The notes: generated by a model from the letters alone, not told the origin. DNA of 64,000 bases from Achatina immaculata (GCA_009760885.1 CM019717.1:45648866-45712865); one strand, 5' to 3'. Shown: positions 35,601 to 45,200, counted from the stretch's first letter. Translations and numbers: made by a program.

Positions 35601-36998
35601 CAACTCAATAATTGGAAGTTAGCACTATAGCGACGATGGCACAGGATGAGGTAATGTAAATCTGGTTAATCCTGAAAATATCAGTGTTGTTGGGATAGAT
35701 TTTCATCTTGTTATGTTATCCTTTATGTTGATTTTGTGTTATTTCAATGTTCCTTGACCTTCCTGTTATATGCTCCTCAAAATTCTGTGACTTTTTCACC
35801 AGCAACCCAATTCTGGAGGCACAAAATTGCAGACATTGCGAAGAAGTTCCCTGAAATTACTTTTGCTGTGGCTGACGATGAGGAAAATTCTGACCTCCTG
35901 AAGCAGTTTGGCTTAGATGAGTCGGGGGAAGACCTAAACCTAGGTCTATACGGCACGGATGGGAAGAAGTATGCCATGGAACCAATGGATGACTTTGATA
36001 GTGATGATATTATTGACTTCTTGAAAAAGTATAAGAAAGGTGAGAGTGCAACAATTTTTATGAATTTTAAAATTTCTCACAAAAGTTACAAATATTTACC
36101 AACTCTTTAACTAATATTTGTTTTTGCCTACTGCAATTTTTTAAAATTTATTATGCAGAAGATTTGAAGTTCTTTAATGAGATATATCATACTGTGCTGT
36201 TGTTCATCACTTGATGCTTCTTATTTTCAACTGAAATATCAGAATAATTGAAATTTTAAAGAAAACTAATGAAAAATATAAGAACCAGACAATGAAAAGC
36301 ATTTTGACTATTTTAAAAGCCTTTGTAGCACATGGGAGTATAGAAATATTGATGGTAATTATTCACTCATCTTTGATAGCAGTTGCAGCAAAACATTTAC
36401 TCTGCAAAAAAAGTGTTTGTTCCAAAGTATGTTTTGTTTAACTTGTTCCAAAGTATGTTTTGTTTAACTTGTTCCAAAGTATATTTTGTTTAACTTGTTC
36501 CAAAGTATGTTTTGTTTAACTTGTTCCAAAGTATGTTTTGTTTAACTTGTTCCAAAGTATGTTTTGTTTAACTTGTCCACAGGTAAACTGAGGCCATTTG
36601 TGAAGTCCCAGCGACCTCCCAAAAAACAGACAGGACCAGTGGTTGTCGTTGTTGCAGATACTTTTGATAAAATTGTCAAAGATGAGAGTAAGGATGTTCT
36701 GATTGAGCTGTATGCCCCGTGGTGTGGACACTGCAAGAAACTGGAGCCTAAGTATGAAGCCCTGGCCAGCAAGCTCAAGGGTGAGAGCAACTTGGTCATA
36801 GCCAAGATGGATGCCACAGCAAACGATTTGCCGGACAGCTACAGCGCATCGGGCTTTCCAACCATCTATTTTGCACCATCCAATAGCAAAGAATCTCCAG
36901 TTACCTACGAAGGTCCAAGAGAGATTGATGATTTTGAAAAATTTTTAAAGGAGCATGCAACTGTTTCATTTGGAAAACAAAAGAGGGAAGAACTGTGA
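17628..36998 (+). CDS. PDIA4: Protein disulfide-isomerase A4 (ERp72), 11 exons, complete
   Basis: ER-lumen thiol-disulfide oxidoreductase that forms and rearranges disulfides in secretory proteins. Coding exons: 17628-17739, 19390-19522, 23255-23377, 24571-24653, 28207-28345, 28556-28764, 30039-30194, 30823-30974, 33909-34065, 35803-36039, 36583-36998. All introns are GT-AG, phases agree, and the sum is 1917 nt (638 codons plus stop), close to the vertebrate ERp72 length. Signal peptide is residues 1-26, followed by an acidic stretch (to about 48). Domain order is a°-a-b-b'-a', with CGHC at residues 83-86, 198-201 and 548-551, each after APW. Cis-proline motifs are GYPTL (130 and 245) and GFPTI (593). 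The C-terminus REEL is a KDEL-type retention signal. Three CGHC domains and the order distinguish it from PDIA1/A3 (two). The start at 17628 is chosen for its signal peptide; Met4 is an alternative. The exons show no lesion. Confidence 0.97.
18090..18295 (-). mobile_element. tRNA-derived SINE, second type (PDIA4 intron 1)
   Basis: The minus strand has a tRNA-like head with a B-box-like GGTTCAGTTTC (near 18230-18245). The body differs from the other SINEs here. Confidence 0.5.
18571..18830. repeat. 82-bp tandem repeat, three copies (PDIA4 intron 1)
   Basis: Units start with ctgagtccactccaggtctt and end with cttcaacaccttca, at 18571, 18653 and 18735. They are nearly identical, so the array is young. 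Confidence 0.93.
18952..19216 (+). mobile_element. tRNA-derived SINE (PDIA4 intron 1)
   Basis: A complete-looking copy with head ggcagcctggttggctgagtgg (A-box-like), degenerate B box near 19008-19020, and tail gggattttaccttt. Confidence 0.75.
19575..19800 (-). mobile_element. LINE 3' end (family D), PDIA4 intron 2
   Basis: The minus strand encodes a C-terminal tail ([22 protein letters not shown]) and starts at its 3' end with a short CT run, i.e. an (AG)n tail. Related copies lie at 29230-29510 and 54724-54985. Confidence 0.78.
19950..21027. repeat. 17-bp minisatellite, about 63 copies (PDIA4 intron 2)
   Basis: Variants of ttctccttggttgtggg alternate with ttctcctaggtcatgag and ttctccttggtcgtggg. 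Blocks of the same variant order recur (for example 20383-20520 and 20640-20830), so longer segments were duplicated. Confidence 0.95.
21032..21740. mobile_element. TTAA-flanked MITE, family 1, copy 1 (PDIA4 intron 2)
   Basis: Ends are TTAACTCTTCCCGTGC and, inverted, TTAACACTTTCCGTGC. TTAA at both ends is the target duplication typical of piggyBac-like elements. No transposase frame is present. The body matches copies at 22172-22866 and 34174-35654. Confidence 0.82.
22172..22866. mobile_element. TTAA-flanked MITE, family 1, copy 2 (PDIA4 intron 2)
   Basis: Terminal inverted repeats are TTAACTCTTCCCGTGCC and (reverse complement) TTAACTCATCCCGTGCC, 16 of 17 identical. Non-coding, 695 bp. Confidence 0.87.
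23455..23960 (+). mobile_element. RTE-like LINE 3' fragment (PDIA4 intron 3)
   Basis: Frame pieces [20 protein letters not shown] and [20 protein letters not shown] are the C-terminal region also seen in family A. It ends with a (TTGA)n tail at 23946-23958, a tail unit different from family A. Confidence 0.78.
24032..24292 (-). mobile_element. tRNA-derived SINE (PDIA4 intron 3)
   Basis: The minus strand shows A-box-like TGGCGAAGTGG (near 24265-24275) and B-box-like GGTTCAAATCA (near 24215-24225). The tail region is at 24032. Confidence 0.7.
24776..26248 (-). mobile_element. (GAA)n-tailed retroelement with internal tandem repeats and target-site duplication (PDIA4 intron 4)
   Basis: It is flanked by tagaag(t/c)gaatgcagca (17 bp, one mismatch) at 24759-24775 and 26249-26265. 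On the minus strand it ends in gcgaacaaagaagaag, resembling the tail of the element at 8289-9170. Inside are three about 85-bp repeats (25010-25255) and three about 130-190-bp repeats starting at the (c)ctgggtta-gccggtttaggca motif (25388, 25500, 25758). No protein was recognised. Confidence 0.6.
26694..27777. mobile_element. TTAA-flanked element, family 2 (PDIA4 intron 4)
   Basis: Left end is TTAACTCTTTGTATACT; the right end, inverted, is TTAACTCTTTGCATGCT (15 of 17 identical). TTAA on both sides suggests a piggyBac-like non-autonomous element of 1.08 kb. The first nine bases match family 1 termini but the bodies do not. Confidence 0.7.
28207..28764 (+). other. PDIA4: PDIA4 exons 5-6: thioredoxin-like domain a (second CGHC)
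   Basis: Exon 5 (28207-28345) encodes [21 protein letters not shown] and ends after TG of Trp197. Exon 6 (28556-28764) starts with CGHCKRLAP and includes [13 protein letters not shown] 210-bp intron separates them, the shortest in the gene. Confidence 0.94.
29230..29510 (+). mobile_element. LINE 3' end (family D), PDIA4 intron 6
   Basis: The open frame reads [19 protein letters not shown] and then [20 protein letters not shown]. It ends ctt-aaggttc followed by an (AG)n tail and (GAT)n. Confidence 0.8.
30270..30635 (+). mobile_element. LINE 3' end (family B), PDIA4 intron 7
   Basis: It begins at the [17 protein letters not shown] region and ends with the family terminus (gagccctatgtgacgtttaa, then ggaaggatgtaag). 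Confidence 0.82.
31140..31420 (+). repeat. Dispersed repeat family R3 (PDIA4 intron 8)
   Basis: It opens ctctggaactgcaaactggt and ttctttgcagccaatgcagtg, and ends ggttcaccaaccctgatgtc, agctgtgagtcacta. About 280 bp, non-coding. Confidence 0.62.
31405..31925. repeat. 32-bp minisatellite, about 16 copies (PDIA4 intron 8)
   Basis: The unit is tgtcggagcattattgtcca followed by ctcatttactga. It abuts the R3 copy, whose end (gatgtcagctgtgagtcactag) resembles the unit's start, so the array may have grown from the repeat terminus. Confidence 0.94.
32034..33036 (+). mobile_element. Family-A LINE, 3' third (PDIA4 intron 8)
   Basis: It is collinear with 1256-2270: [15 protein letters not shown], the RQGCLLSP-like region, [12 protein letters not shown] (the YADD motif changed to YADN), then the C-terminal region. 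The tail is (GAT)n at 33022-33037. Many indels. Confidence 0.85.
33040..33370 (+). mobile_element. Family-C LINE 3' end (PDIA4 intron 8)
   Basis: It abuts the family-A tail. It contains [17 protein letters not shown] and a GRPCHRW-like motif, and ends at gtgaatgaatt. Confidence 0.75.
34174..35654. mobile_element. TTAA-flanked MITE, family 1, copy 3, interrupted by a LINE (PDIA4 intron 9)
   Basis: The left end TTAACTCTTCCCATGCC and the right end ggcacaggatgaggtaa (TTAA decayed to GTAA) are collinear with copy 2. The body is split by a family-B LINE (34630-35323) and a short local duplication (35324-35411). Confidence 0.83.
34630..35323 (-). mobile_element. Family-B LINE inserted in MITE copy 3, with target-site duplication
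   Basis: The minus-strand C-terminal region ([30 protein letters not shown]) follows a tail of (ATAAGAT)n type at 34630-34650. The 12-bp repeat atacccctatct lies at 34618-34629 and 35324-35335; a third copy is at 35400-35411. Confidence 0.88.
36421..36582 (+). repeat. 26-bp tandem repeat running into the acceptor of PDIA4 intron 10
   Basis: The unit tccaaagtatgttttgttta plus acttgt repeats six times at 26-bp spacing from 36421. The seventh, partial unit becomes tccacag, the real splice acceptor. Each unit carries a tttaac branch-point-like motif. Confidence 0.9.
36583..36998 (+). other. PDIA4: PDIA4 exon 11: domain a' (third CGHC) and retention signal
   Basis: A linker ([20 protein letters not shown]) leads into [19 protein letters not shown], the [10 protein letters not shown] segment, [10 protein letters not shown] and the terminal KQKREEL. 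Unlike domains a° and a, the CGHC here is not split by an intron. Confidence 0.95.
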
Positions 36999-37430
36999 TG
37001 AAAGTGTTGTTGATAATGTAGCCATTTTATTTTGTAACATTTTAGCATGGCATATGCACAATAATGGTGTCATTTTTTAAGAGATGTGATTAGTAATTCT
37101 GTAATTTCCACACTGGTTTCTGTGTATGTTAGGTAGTTGAGTTATTTGGGCTAAATGAAAACTAAATTTCTGACCATATCATCACATTTTGTATTCATGC
37201 AACTTTTTACAGTGCAGACCATTTGTTGAATGCCAAAGTGCCTCAGTTTTGTTAATATCTGCCAGCTCATTATGATCAATTTTGTATTTTTTTACATGCT
37301 GTAGATTGGTTTGCTCTTATTAAAGTTCTTCAAATAACTTACATAACACAAATGATTGTTTTTTAAATGCTGAGAAGTATTGAATATAAACACTGGGTCA
37401 ATTAATAAAGCTATTTGATGTTAGATTATG
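36999..37430 (+). other. PDIA4: PDIA4 3' UTR with polyadenylation signals
   Basis: ATTAAA at 37319-37324 and AATAAA at 37404-37409 follow the stop codon by about 320 and 405 bp. Either could define the transcript end. Confidence 0.5.
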
Positions 37431-38280
37431 CTAACTGATGAAACTGTCTATTAGATTATACAAATTAATGAAACTATCTAATATTAGATCAGTCATTTTT
37501 TAAAAGAAAAAAATTAATTTCCTTTGAACTAAAACATTAGTGAGGAAAAAAAAATCTGCAGCATTTGTTTGTGAATTTTGAACTGAAATAATATGGAAAA
37601 ATTTGTCTACGCTGTCCAAACAGTGTCAGATTAATGAGCAGAATGGTGAAAAGCATTGATTTTTTTGTTCCCAGGCTCTCTGTATAACTGAAATGCCAGA
37701 TGGTGAATTACAATGATGTAAAATGAATGAGAGAAGATCACAGTGAAAAAAGTGAAGTGGAAGTTAGGGAGAAAAAAAACTAGAGAGAAACCATTACAGA
37801 AGTTATAAGATCTGCCATTTTCACAAATTCAGGCAGGGGTTGGAAACAGAAAAGTTAAACTTTAAATAAGAAGGTTATTTGCTGTTGGTGTAACACAATA
37901 TTTTGTGTACATTAATTATAAGATGATTGATTTTTTAAAAAAATTGTTATATGTTTATTTGTTGATGTTTTTTCATAACTGTCCTCTCTGAAACTTTGCT
38001 GTTTCTTGTTCCAGCTGTCTGTGGGTTCTTGCACATATGTGATGTTTGGTCATGCTTGCAAGTACTTTTCACTCTTCAGAGCTTTAAACAGAATTGACAT
38101 GCATTATTTAAAACTAGTTTTACCTGAAGAGTGAAGTGGTAACTGTGGAGCAACATGGGAACAAATTGACTGAAAATAAAATCTGAACTGAATTTCTCAC
38201 GTATAATTTGAAGTTGTTTTAATTGTTGCTGTGTTTTGCTGTTGATAGCTTGGACATCTGCTAGTGCGTTTTTTTGTAAC
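37431..38280. other. Spacer downstream of PDIA4
   Basis: AT-rich; no gene or known repeat recognised. Confidence 0.4.
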
Positions 38281-38296
38281 ATCATAAACCGGTCAT

Positions 38297-38660
38297 TCTG
38301 TTTCTAGAGACAATAAGAGTTAGTGAAATCATTTTATCTGTTTCTAGAGACAATAAGAGTTAGAGAAATCATTTTATCTGTTTCTAGAGACAATAAGAGT
38401 TAGAGAAATCATTTTATCTGTTTCTAGAGACAATAAGAGTTAGAGAAATCATTTTATCTGTTTCTAGAGACAATAAGAGTTAGAGAAATCATTTTATCTG
38501 TTTCTAGAGACAATAAGAGTTAGAGAAATCATTTTATCTGTTTCTAGAGACAATAAGAGTTAGAGAAATCATTTTATCTGTTTCTAGAGACAATAATAGT
38601 TGGCGAAATCATTTTATCTGCTTCTAGAGACAATAATAGTTGGCGAAATCATTTTATCCT
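38297..38660. repeat. 40-bp minisatellite, about nine copies
   Basis: The unit is tttctagagacaataagagt followed by tagagaaatcattttatctg. Central units are identical; the last two carry the variant aatagttggcgaaat. Confidence 0.94.
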
Positions 38661-38669
38661 GTTACGACA

Positions 38670-38985
38670 TTTTCTGTTTCCCTGGAACTGCAAACTTGAT
38701 GTTCTTTGCAGCCAAGGTGGTGAAGATGTTGAGGGCAGCATCATGTTGAACTGGGAGTGAGTTACAGCAGTTGTTTTTCCAGCCCCAGACTGGAGATACA
38801 AAGTGGGAGGTGTGCAATACTTCTTTAGTGGCCTTCGCTGCTTTGGGGACTATGGCAGTCACAGCCCCTGGACTTAGCCAGGCTAGTTCTGTTACTGTGG
38901 GTACCAAAGGAAAGATGGCATAGGGTCTTCATCATCTATGGTTCACCATCCTTGATGCTAGCATGTCAGCTGTGAATCACTAACT
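38670..38985 (+). repeat. Dispersed repeat family R3, longest copy
   Basis: It begins tttccctggaactgcaaact and ends ggttcaccatccttgatgct, agctgtgaatcactaa. It lies directly after one minisatellite and before another. Confidence 0.62.
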
Positions 38986-39084
38986 GTTGAATCGAACTGT
39001 GTTTTCATGCTCTGTGACGGAGATAAAGAGGAAAAATGTAATAAGAGATCCTGTAGAGATGACATTCTGAAACATAAGAGATTG

Positions 39085-40290
39085 AAAATCTGAAACAACA
39101 GTTGAACGTGCAGACTGATTAATTAGATCTACCGCCAGCATCTGAATAACAACAGTCGAACATGCAGACTGATTACTTAGATCTACCGCCAGTATCAGAA
39201 TAACAACAGTCGAACATGCAGACTGATTACTTAGATCTACCGCCATTATCTGAATAACAACAGTCGAACATGCAGACTGATTACTTAGATCTACCGCCAG
39301 TATCTGAATAACAACAGTCGAACATGCAGACTGATTACTTAGATCTACCGCCAGTATCTGAATAACAACAGTCGAACATGCAGACTGATTACTTAGATCT
39401 ACCGCCAGTATCTGAATAACAACAGTCGAACATGCAGACTGATTACTTAGATCTACCGCCAGTATCTGAATGACAACAGTCGAACATGCAGACTGATTAC
39501 TTAGAACTACCGCCAGTATCTGAATAACAACAGTCGAACATGCAGACTGATTAATTAGATCTACCGCCAGCATCTGAATAACAACAGTCGAACATGCAGA
39601 CTGATTACTTAGATCTACCGCCAGTATCAGAATAACAACAGTCGAACATGCAGACTGATTACTTAGATCTACCGCCATTATCTGAATAACAACAGTCGAA
39701 CATGCAGACTGATTACTTAGATCTACCGCCAGTATCTGAATAACAACAGTCGAACATGCAGACTGATTACTTAGATCTACCGCCAGTATCTGAATAACAA
39801 CAGTCGAACATGCAGACTGATTACTTAGATCTACCGCCAGTATCTGAATAACAACAGTCGAACATGCAGACTGATTACTTAGATCTACCGCCAGTATCTG
39901 AATGACAACAGTCGAACATGCAGACTGATTACTTAGAACTACCGCCAGTATCTGAATAACAACAGTCGAACATGCAGACTGATTACTTAGATCTACCGCC
40001 AGTATCTGAATAACAACAGTCGAACATGCAGACTGATTACTTAGATCTACCGCCAGTATCTGAATAACAACAATCGAACATGCAGATTGATTACTTAGAT
40101 CTACCGCCAGTATCTGAATAACAACAATCAAACATACAGATTGATTACTTAGATCTACTGCCAGTATCTGAATAACAACAATCGAACATGCAGACTGATT
40201 ACTTAGATCTACCACTAGTATCTGAATAACAACAATTGAACATGCAGATTGATTACTTAGATCTACCACCAGTTTCTGAATAACAAAAAA
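39085..40290. repeat. 54-bp minisatellite with a 432-bp higher-order repeat
   Basis: The unit is about 54 bp (cagtatctgaataacaacag, tcgaacatgcagactgatta, cttagatctaccgc), with about 22 copies. Eight consecutive variants form a block that is repeated: the marker variant ttaattagatct occurs at 39119 and 39551, 432 bp apart. Because 54 is divisible by 3, a 465-codon minus-strand frame (38980-40377) stays open with an 18-residue repeat; I do not call it a gene. Confidence 0.95.
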
Positions 40291-41225
40291 AATATTCTGC
40301 CTTTGGCTGAATGATAATAACCAGGAGACAGGCAAATCAAGGAGACACAAAATACAGGAGAGGCAAAAGATGTACAATGTATTTTTGAAAAGAAGTTCAG
40401 GAGGACAAAAAAGTAATATTAAACATCAGTAACTGGCATCCTCATTACTTCCTCATGGTCATTACCTCATTCTGTTTAAATCCTGAAACTCATTCAAGAT
40501 CATATTGTTCTGGGAACTGGAATGAAAGTATATAGTTTGTTTAGTTCTGAAAAGTAGTCCTTTGCTGAACTGGAAGATTTTAGCATCAGGAGAAAAAAAA
40601 ACTAATAAAATTATGAGAACAGCACATTTAAAGAAAGAATGTGTGAATGATGTGAACTCTCTAGCCAAGTGATGGTGATGACATTATGACTTCTGTGATA
40701 GCTTGCAGTCTTTTTGGTTTCACATACAAGAGGACAGGATGGAAGATGCCTTTTCCGGATTCTCTGGTGTCAGGCTTCCCAACAAACATGTTGGACACCA
40801 CATCATTACTTTATCTTCCAGGATATGCTGGTTTTCTAGCAGAAAAATTAAACTTGCACAGCATTAAATTATGGTCATAATGGTTTTTTTTTTAACTATA
40901 CAGTAGTTTTATTTTAATTTTAGTTCATTTATTTAAATATATATATATACTTACTTGCTTTTTTTTCTCCTTTTAAATGATAATACTCCTGTACTTAAAA
41001 GGGGAAATCATTTATTTTCAATCATGACATATAAATATTATTGTTCCCCTTGTCATGGTCCAATTTCAAACAAATGAATTTGTTCAGTAGATATAAACAG
41101 CATTTTTATTTCCACTGCCTGGCCTTATGTAAAATGTTTGGGTGTTTTATAATTATTTTTATGTATCAGTTTTTGCTCAGTTTGGTTATTTTCCTTCATT
41201 TAGCATGTTGTGTTTTGTTTAAGAT

Positions 41226-41455
41226 AATGAGATGTGGGTTTTTTCAGTATTGATTCTTATACATAGTGTCATTCTTGTGGGGTTTTTCAGTAGTGATTAT
41301 TATACATAATGTCATTCTTGTGGGGTTTTTCAGTATTGATTGTGATACATAATGTCATTCTTGTGGGGTTTTTCAGCATTGATTGTGATACATAATGTCA
41401 TTCTTGTGGGGTTTTCAGTATTGGTTGTGGTATATAGTGTCATTCTTGTCTTCAG
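41226..41455. repeat. 43-bp tandem repeat, about five copies
   Basis: The unit is ggggtttttcagtattgatt, gtgatacataatgtcattct, tgt. It lies in an otherwise unrecognised AT-rich stretch (40380-42640). Confidence 0.88.
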
Positions 41456-42640
41456 AGTGAGGTAAGAATTTGAGAGGCATTGTCTTTCATGATACTGAGA
41501 TAGAGAAGTATGCTGTATGAGGATATATCTTGCACTTTGGTTTACCTGATCAGTGTTGTCATTATTTTCTTGAGCCCAAGAGGTTTATCAGTTTCTCTTT
41601 ACTTGCTTCAAGGAACATGCTTCAGAAAAATTCTCTAGTAAATGTGACAGCTACCTCCTGGGTGTCCATTCACACAAAATCATCAATGTTGAAGAGCTGT
41701 TGTACACAAACCAGACATAAACAGATAACTGTGGTGGATCATGTAAAGAAGGCTTGCTAGGTCATATTTTGAAGAAGTCTGGTTCTTGTATGTTCCAACA
41801 CAAAGTCCTAATACAGTATTGTATGATGGGATATAAGACAAAGCACATAGAGATGTGCTGAGATGAGACTAAGTACTCTTCAGAATACAATAGGGCCCTG
41901 CAATGGTTTTGATGTGTATTCATGTTCCTCATGTTTGGCACTTGTTCTGTTGCCTGGATGTTTTGTAGGTATATGCATTCATGTAGTTTTAATGTTGCTA
42001 GCACAATGTGCTAAGCATTGTTCTTGGTGAGAAGTCCCAGATCATTCATTAATTGGAGAATGCTTAAAACAAAAAAGTTTTGCGAAACTGTAAGGTTTTT
42101 AATTTTAATCTCATTTTCTTTTTATAGTTTTTGATCTGGTTATTCTTATCTTTGCTTTGTGAAATAAAATCTTGTGTTCTTAATGTATTGAGTATGTTCT
42201 ATATTTCCATAGTATTTTGTGCATTAAGTTGCCCAGTGTAACTCTGGAATAACTGAAAATTAATAAAGATGCACAGTATACTTTTCGTGCCACATTGCCT
42301 GTGTACATATTCAGTAACTGCATACTTGTTTGTTTAATGTTTCTGTTCTACAAGCCTCATTAAGCTGTTGCCGTGGGCATTTTCAGAAGCAGTAGAATCC
42401 AGTGCTGTTCATTTTAGGGACTTTGCGGATGATGCTTTGTTTTCTCTTAATCAGCCTTTTAGCAATGTCCAAGTCAGCAATAACTGGTTTTGATGGCTTT
42501 TTTTTTTCCCCGCTTGTTGTGTTGTGTCAGTGTTTGTAGTTAGACTGTGATACCTGCGACTTGCAGCGGTTTATTTTCAGTAATATCTTTGCCTTCCCAT
42601 TTTGACCCTTGTTCTATCAGGGGCACCACTCTGAGGTGGA
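41456..42640. other. AT-rich spacer with isolated polyadenylation hexamers
   Basis: No gene recognised. AATAAA occurs near 42160 and 42260 on the + strand; a distal transcript end cannot be excluded. Confidence 0.35.
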
Positions 42641-42650
42641 GAAGATTTAG

Positions 42651-43297
42651 CTATCTTCTTCTTCTTCTTCGGTGTACACACACTGGCGATGATGCGTTGC
42701 ACCCTGATTTTTGTGATGCCCCTTTTGGCACTTTCCTTGCTAGGGCAGACTGTGGTCTTGCTTGGACTACCATGAAGACAGTGGTTGTAGGGTGGCCTGG
42801 CCAAAACTATTTTCCAGCCTCTGATGGCCGTACTTAAGCCCCTTCTCTATGTCAGATCCAGCATGCAACACTGACTGGGCAGACAAATTTGAGACAGTTC
42901 CACAGAGACACTCTAACTTTGGGATGAAGAATCTTATGAGTGCTTCAGTGATATCCATTTCCTGGCACCTATAGTCTGCTGGCTGTTTTGTTTACATCAT
43001 TCTGATAGCCATTGTTGTAAAGATCCATAGGCTTGTCATGTCCTGGATTCATTGGGTTCACACCAGACTTTCCTCATCCTCGCCGGCAATCTCCATGTCC
43101 CCATCTGTCCCAACCTGACATTACATTTTACAAAAATAACAATTACAATTAGTGTTGATTGCTACAGGTTTCTGGGCTACAGAAGTAGATCAGAGTTTTT
43201 AAGCAAACAGATCTATGTTCCCTGTCTCACAAAGACTATGTTAAGATAAATGTGTTCTTAACACAGTTGTTCCCAGGGGAAGTCAGCTATGATTTGC
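42651..43297 (-). mobile_element. (GAA)n-tailed non-coding retroelement
   Basis: It matches the copy at 8289-9170 from its start (tcccctgggaacaactgtg, at about 43281) through tgatgtaa and the segment around the ccacagtctgccctagcaagg site. It then jumps to a (GAA)n tail at 42655-42672, lacking about 260 bp present in the other copy. Confidence 0.75.
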
Positions 43298-43369
43298 TAG
43301 TCCTGATGCCATGTGGTCAGTTATGGGTCACTGACCACTCTGTCTCATTAATCTTGGGTACCACATCAA

Positions 43370-44285
43370 CAAGTGGTCCGTCAGGGGTGCTTACTGTCGC
43401 CTTACTTATTTAACGTGTATACTGAAAATATAATGAGGAATGTTAGAGAAGATGTAGACAAAGAATATTATGATGTCATAACAATTGGAGGTTATGAAAT
43501 ACCAGAGATTAGATATGCTGATGACACAGTATTACTGTCCACAACACAAAAAGGAATGGAAAAGCTAATTATGTCAGTCCATAAGAATAGTGAAGAGCAA
43601 AACCTCTATCTTAATGCGAAGAAAACTAAAGTGATGACAACTGAGAAAACAAACAAGACAGCTGATATATGTATCAATGAGGAAAAATTGGAAGAAGTGG
43701 AGAGTTTTGAATATCTTAGATCACTACTAAATAATAATAGAGATACAATGAGGGAAATTAAAAGGAGGACATCTATCTCTCTTCAGAAAGTAAAACAACT
43801 AAAGAGTATGTGGAGAGGAACAGACAGAACTACAAAAATAAGATTTTTAAGGGCATGCATTTTCCCATTGTAACATATGCCTGTGAGACCTGGACACTTA
43901 ACAAAACAGGTGAGAAACACATAAATACCTTTGAATGTAAATGCTACAGAAGAGTTCTTCAAATATCATGGACACAAAAAAGTACAAATATATCCATACT
44001 ACAAGAACTTAATATTGAAGAAGGGTGGCTGGTAAAGAGGATTAAAGAGAGAAAACTTAAATATTTTGGACACATTAAACGTCATGAGAATTTAGAGAAG
44101 ACCATCTTGAAAGGGTACATAATGGGAAAAAGAAAGAGGAAGATCAAGGCGAAGATGGCTGCAAGACATCGTTGACGATCTGCAAATGGCCGCATCAGCA
44201 GCAGGCCATTTTGCGCACAACCGAGAGGCCTACGGGAACGTTGTTAAGGAGGCAAAGTTCCGCAAGGGACATGCAAATGAGTGAA
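43370..44285 (+). mobile_element. Family-C LINE, best-preserved RT fragment
   Basis: The frame opens VRQGCLLSPYLFNVYTENIM and passes [20 protein letters not shown], the catalytic palm. A frameshift near 43860 leads to VTYACETWTLNKTGEKHI, CYRRVLQISW and FGHIKRHENLEKTILKGY. A second break lies near 44130. It ends with the family terminus cgcaagggacatgcaaatga and a short TGAA tail. An RTE-like RT lacking endonuclease and N-terminus (5'-truncated). Confidence 0.9.
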
Positions 44286-44904
44286 TGACCACATCTTTGC
44301 CCATGGTTTGACCCTTGGTCATACTCTCACTATTTTCTCCCTTTTAATATCTGTATGCTTTGTTTTGTATGATAGAGTATTCCTACCTTCTTTATAAGTC
44401 TTCAGATATTTTTTATTGCTTTATTTTCTTCTGTTTACACTGTCTGCTGGTCATTATCACTGTAAAAATGTGTACACTGAAACTGATAGTATGAAATAGT
44501 ATTTAAGTGATGTGCATGATGATGATATTGTTGATCCCTCTGCCACTATGAATTCACTGCAGTAAATGCTGTGATGAAGATTTTCTAACACCAGCATCAT
44601 ATTTTGTATAGAATGGCCAGCACTGACTTATCTTTAATTTCTGGAGTAAACTTTTGGAATAGGCTTTCCGCAAGCTCCACTTCAACTGAAAAAAAAAAAA
44701 CACCAGTCCCCCTATCTCATTGACCAGATTGCGGTAGCAAAACGCACATCCGAGAGTTCTACTGCAATATAGGATAGGGCCAGTTGTAGTTTTCTGAAAG
44801 TTGAGTTATCTCCCCAGAAAATGTATTCTTCAAAGTACAAGTCTTGTCTCGTCTCCTTTCTCATAAACCTTTTGGTGTTGAGGGGAAAAATAGACGTCTT
44901 GATG

Positions 44905-45200
44905 GGGCTCAGCCATTTGCTTCATAGAGTGGGATATTTAATGTTTCTGTAATTTCCTCTCTCCATCTCCTGCGTGGGCGGCCTCTTCCTCTGTTACCTA
45001 CAACTCCTAGTGTGAATGTTTTCTGTGATGTATACTGTCTGGTGGTAGCTGTGTAACATGGCCAAACCATTTGACTTGCTGTTTCTGGATATAATGTAAT
45101 ACTGGTGTTACTCCAACCTTTGCCCTGATTGTGTCTTTTCTTATGTGGTCTCTTCTTGCCACATTTAGTATTCTCCTTTATCATCTCATAGTACAAGTGC
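44905..45200 (-). mobile_element. LINE C-terminal fragment, further family
   Basis: The minus-strand frame contains MVWPCYTATTRQYT and GNRGRGRPRRRWREEITETL, the GRPRRRW motif of non-LTR polyprotein C-termini. Confidence 0.65.

Larger units (their letters stand above)
30039..36039 (+). other. PDIA4: PDIA4 exons 7-10: redox-inactive domains b and b'
   Basis: Exon 7 (30039-30194) reads DFITYMKNQ...[15 protein letters not shown]. Exon 8 (30823-30974) has [15 protein letters not shown] and VVVFTAERF. Exon 9 (33909-34065) has [18 protein letters not shown]. Exon 10 (35803-36039) has [27 protein letters not shown] and KYAMEP. No CxxC is present, as expected for the substrate-binding b and b' domains. 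Confidence 0.93.

Noticed and set aside
38980..40377. 465-codon minus-strand frame as a real repeat protein
   Set aside because: It coincides with the 54-bp minisatellite, whose length divides by three; no independent coding evidence.
42155..42270. Distal polyadenylation of PDIA4
   Set aside because: More than 5 kb past the stop with minisatellites and repeats between; AATAAA alone in AT-rich sequence is weak evidence.
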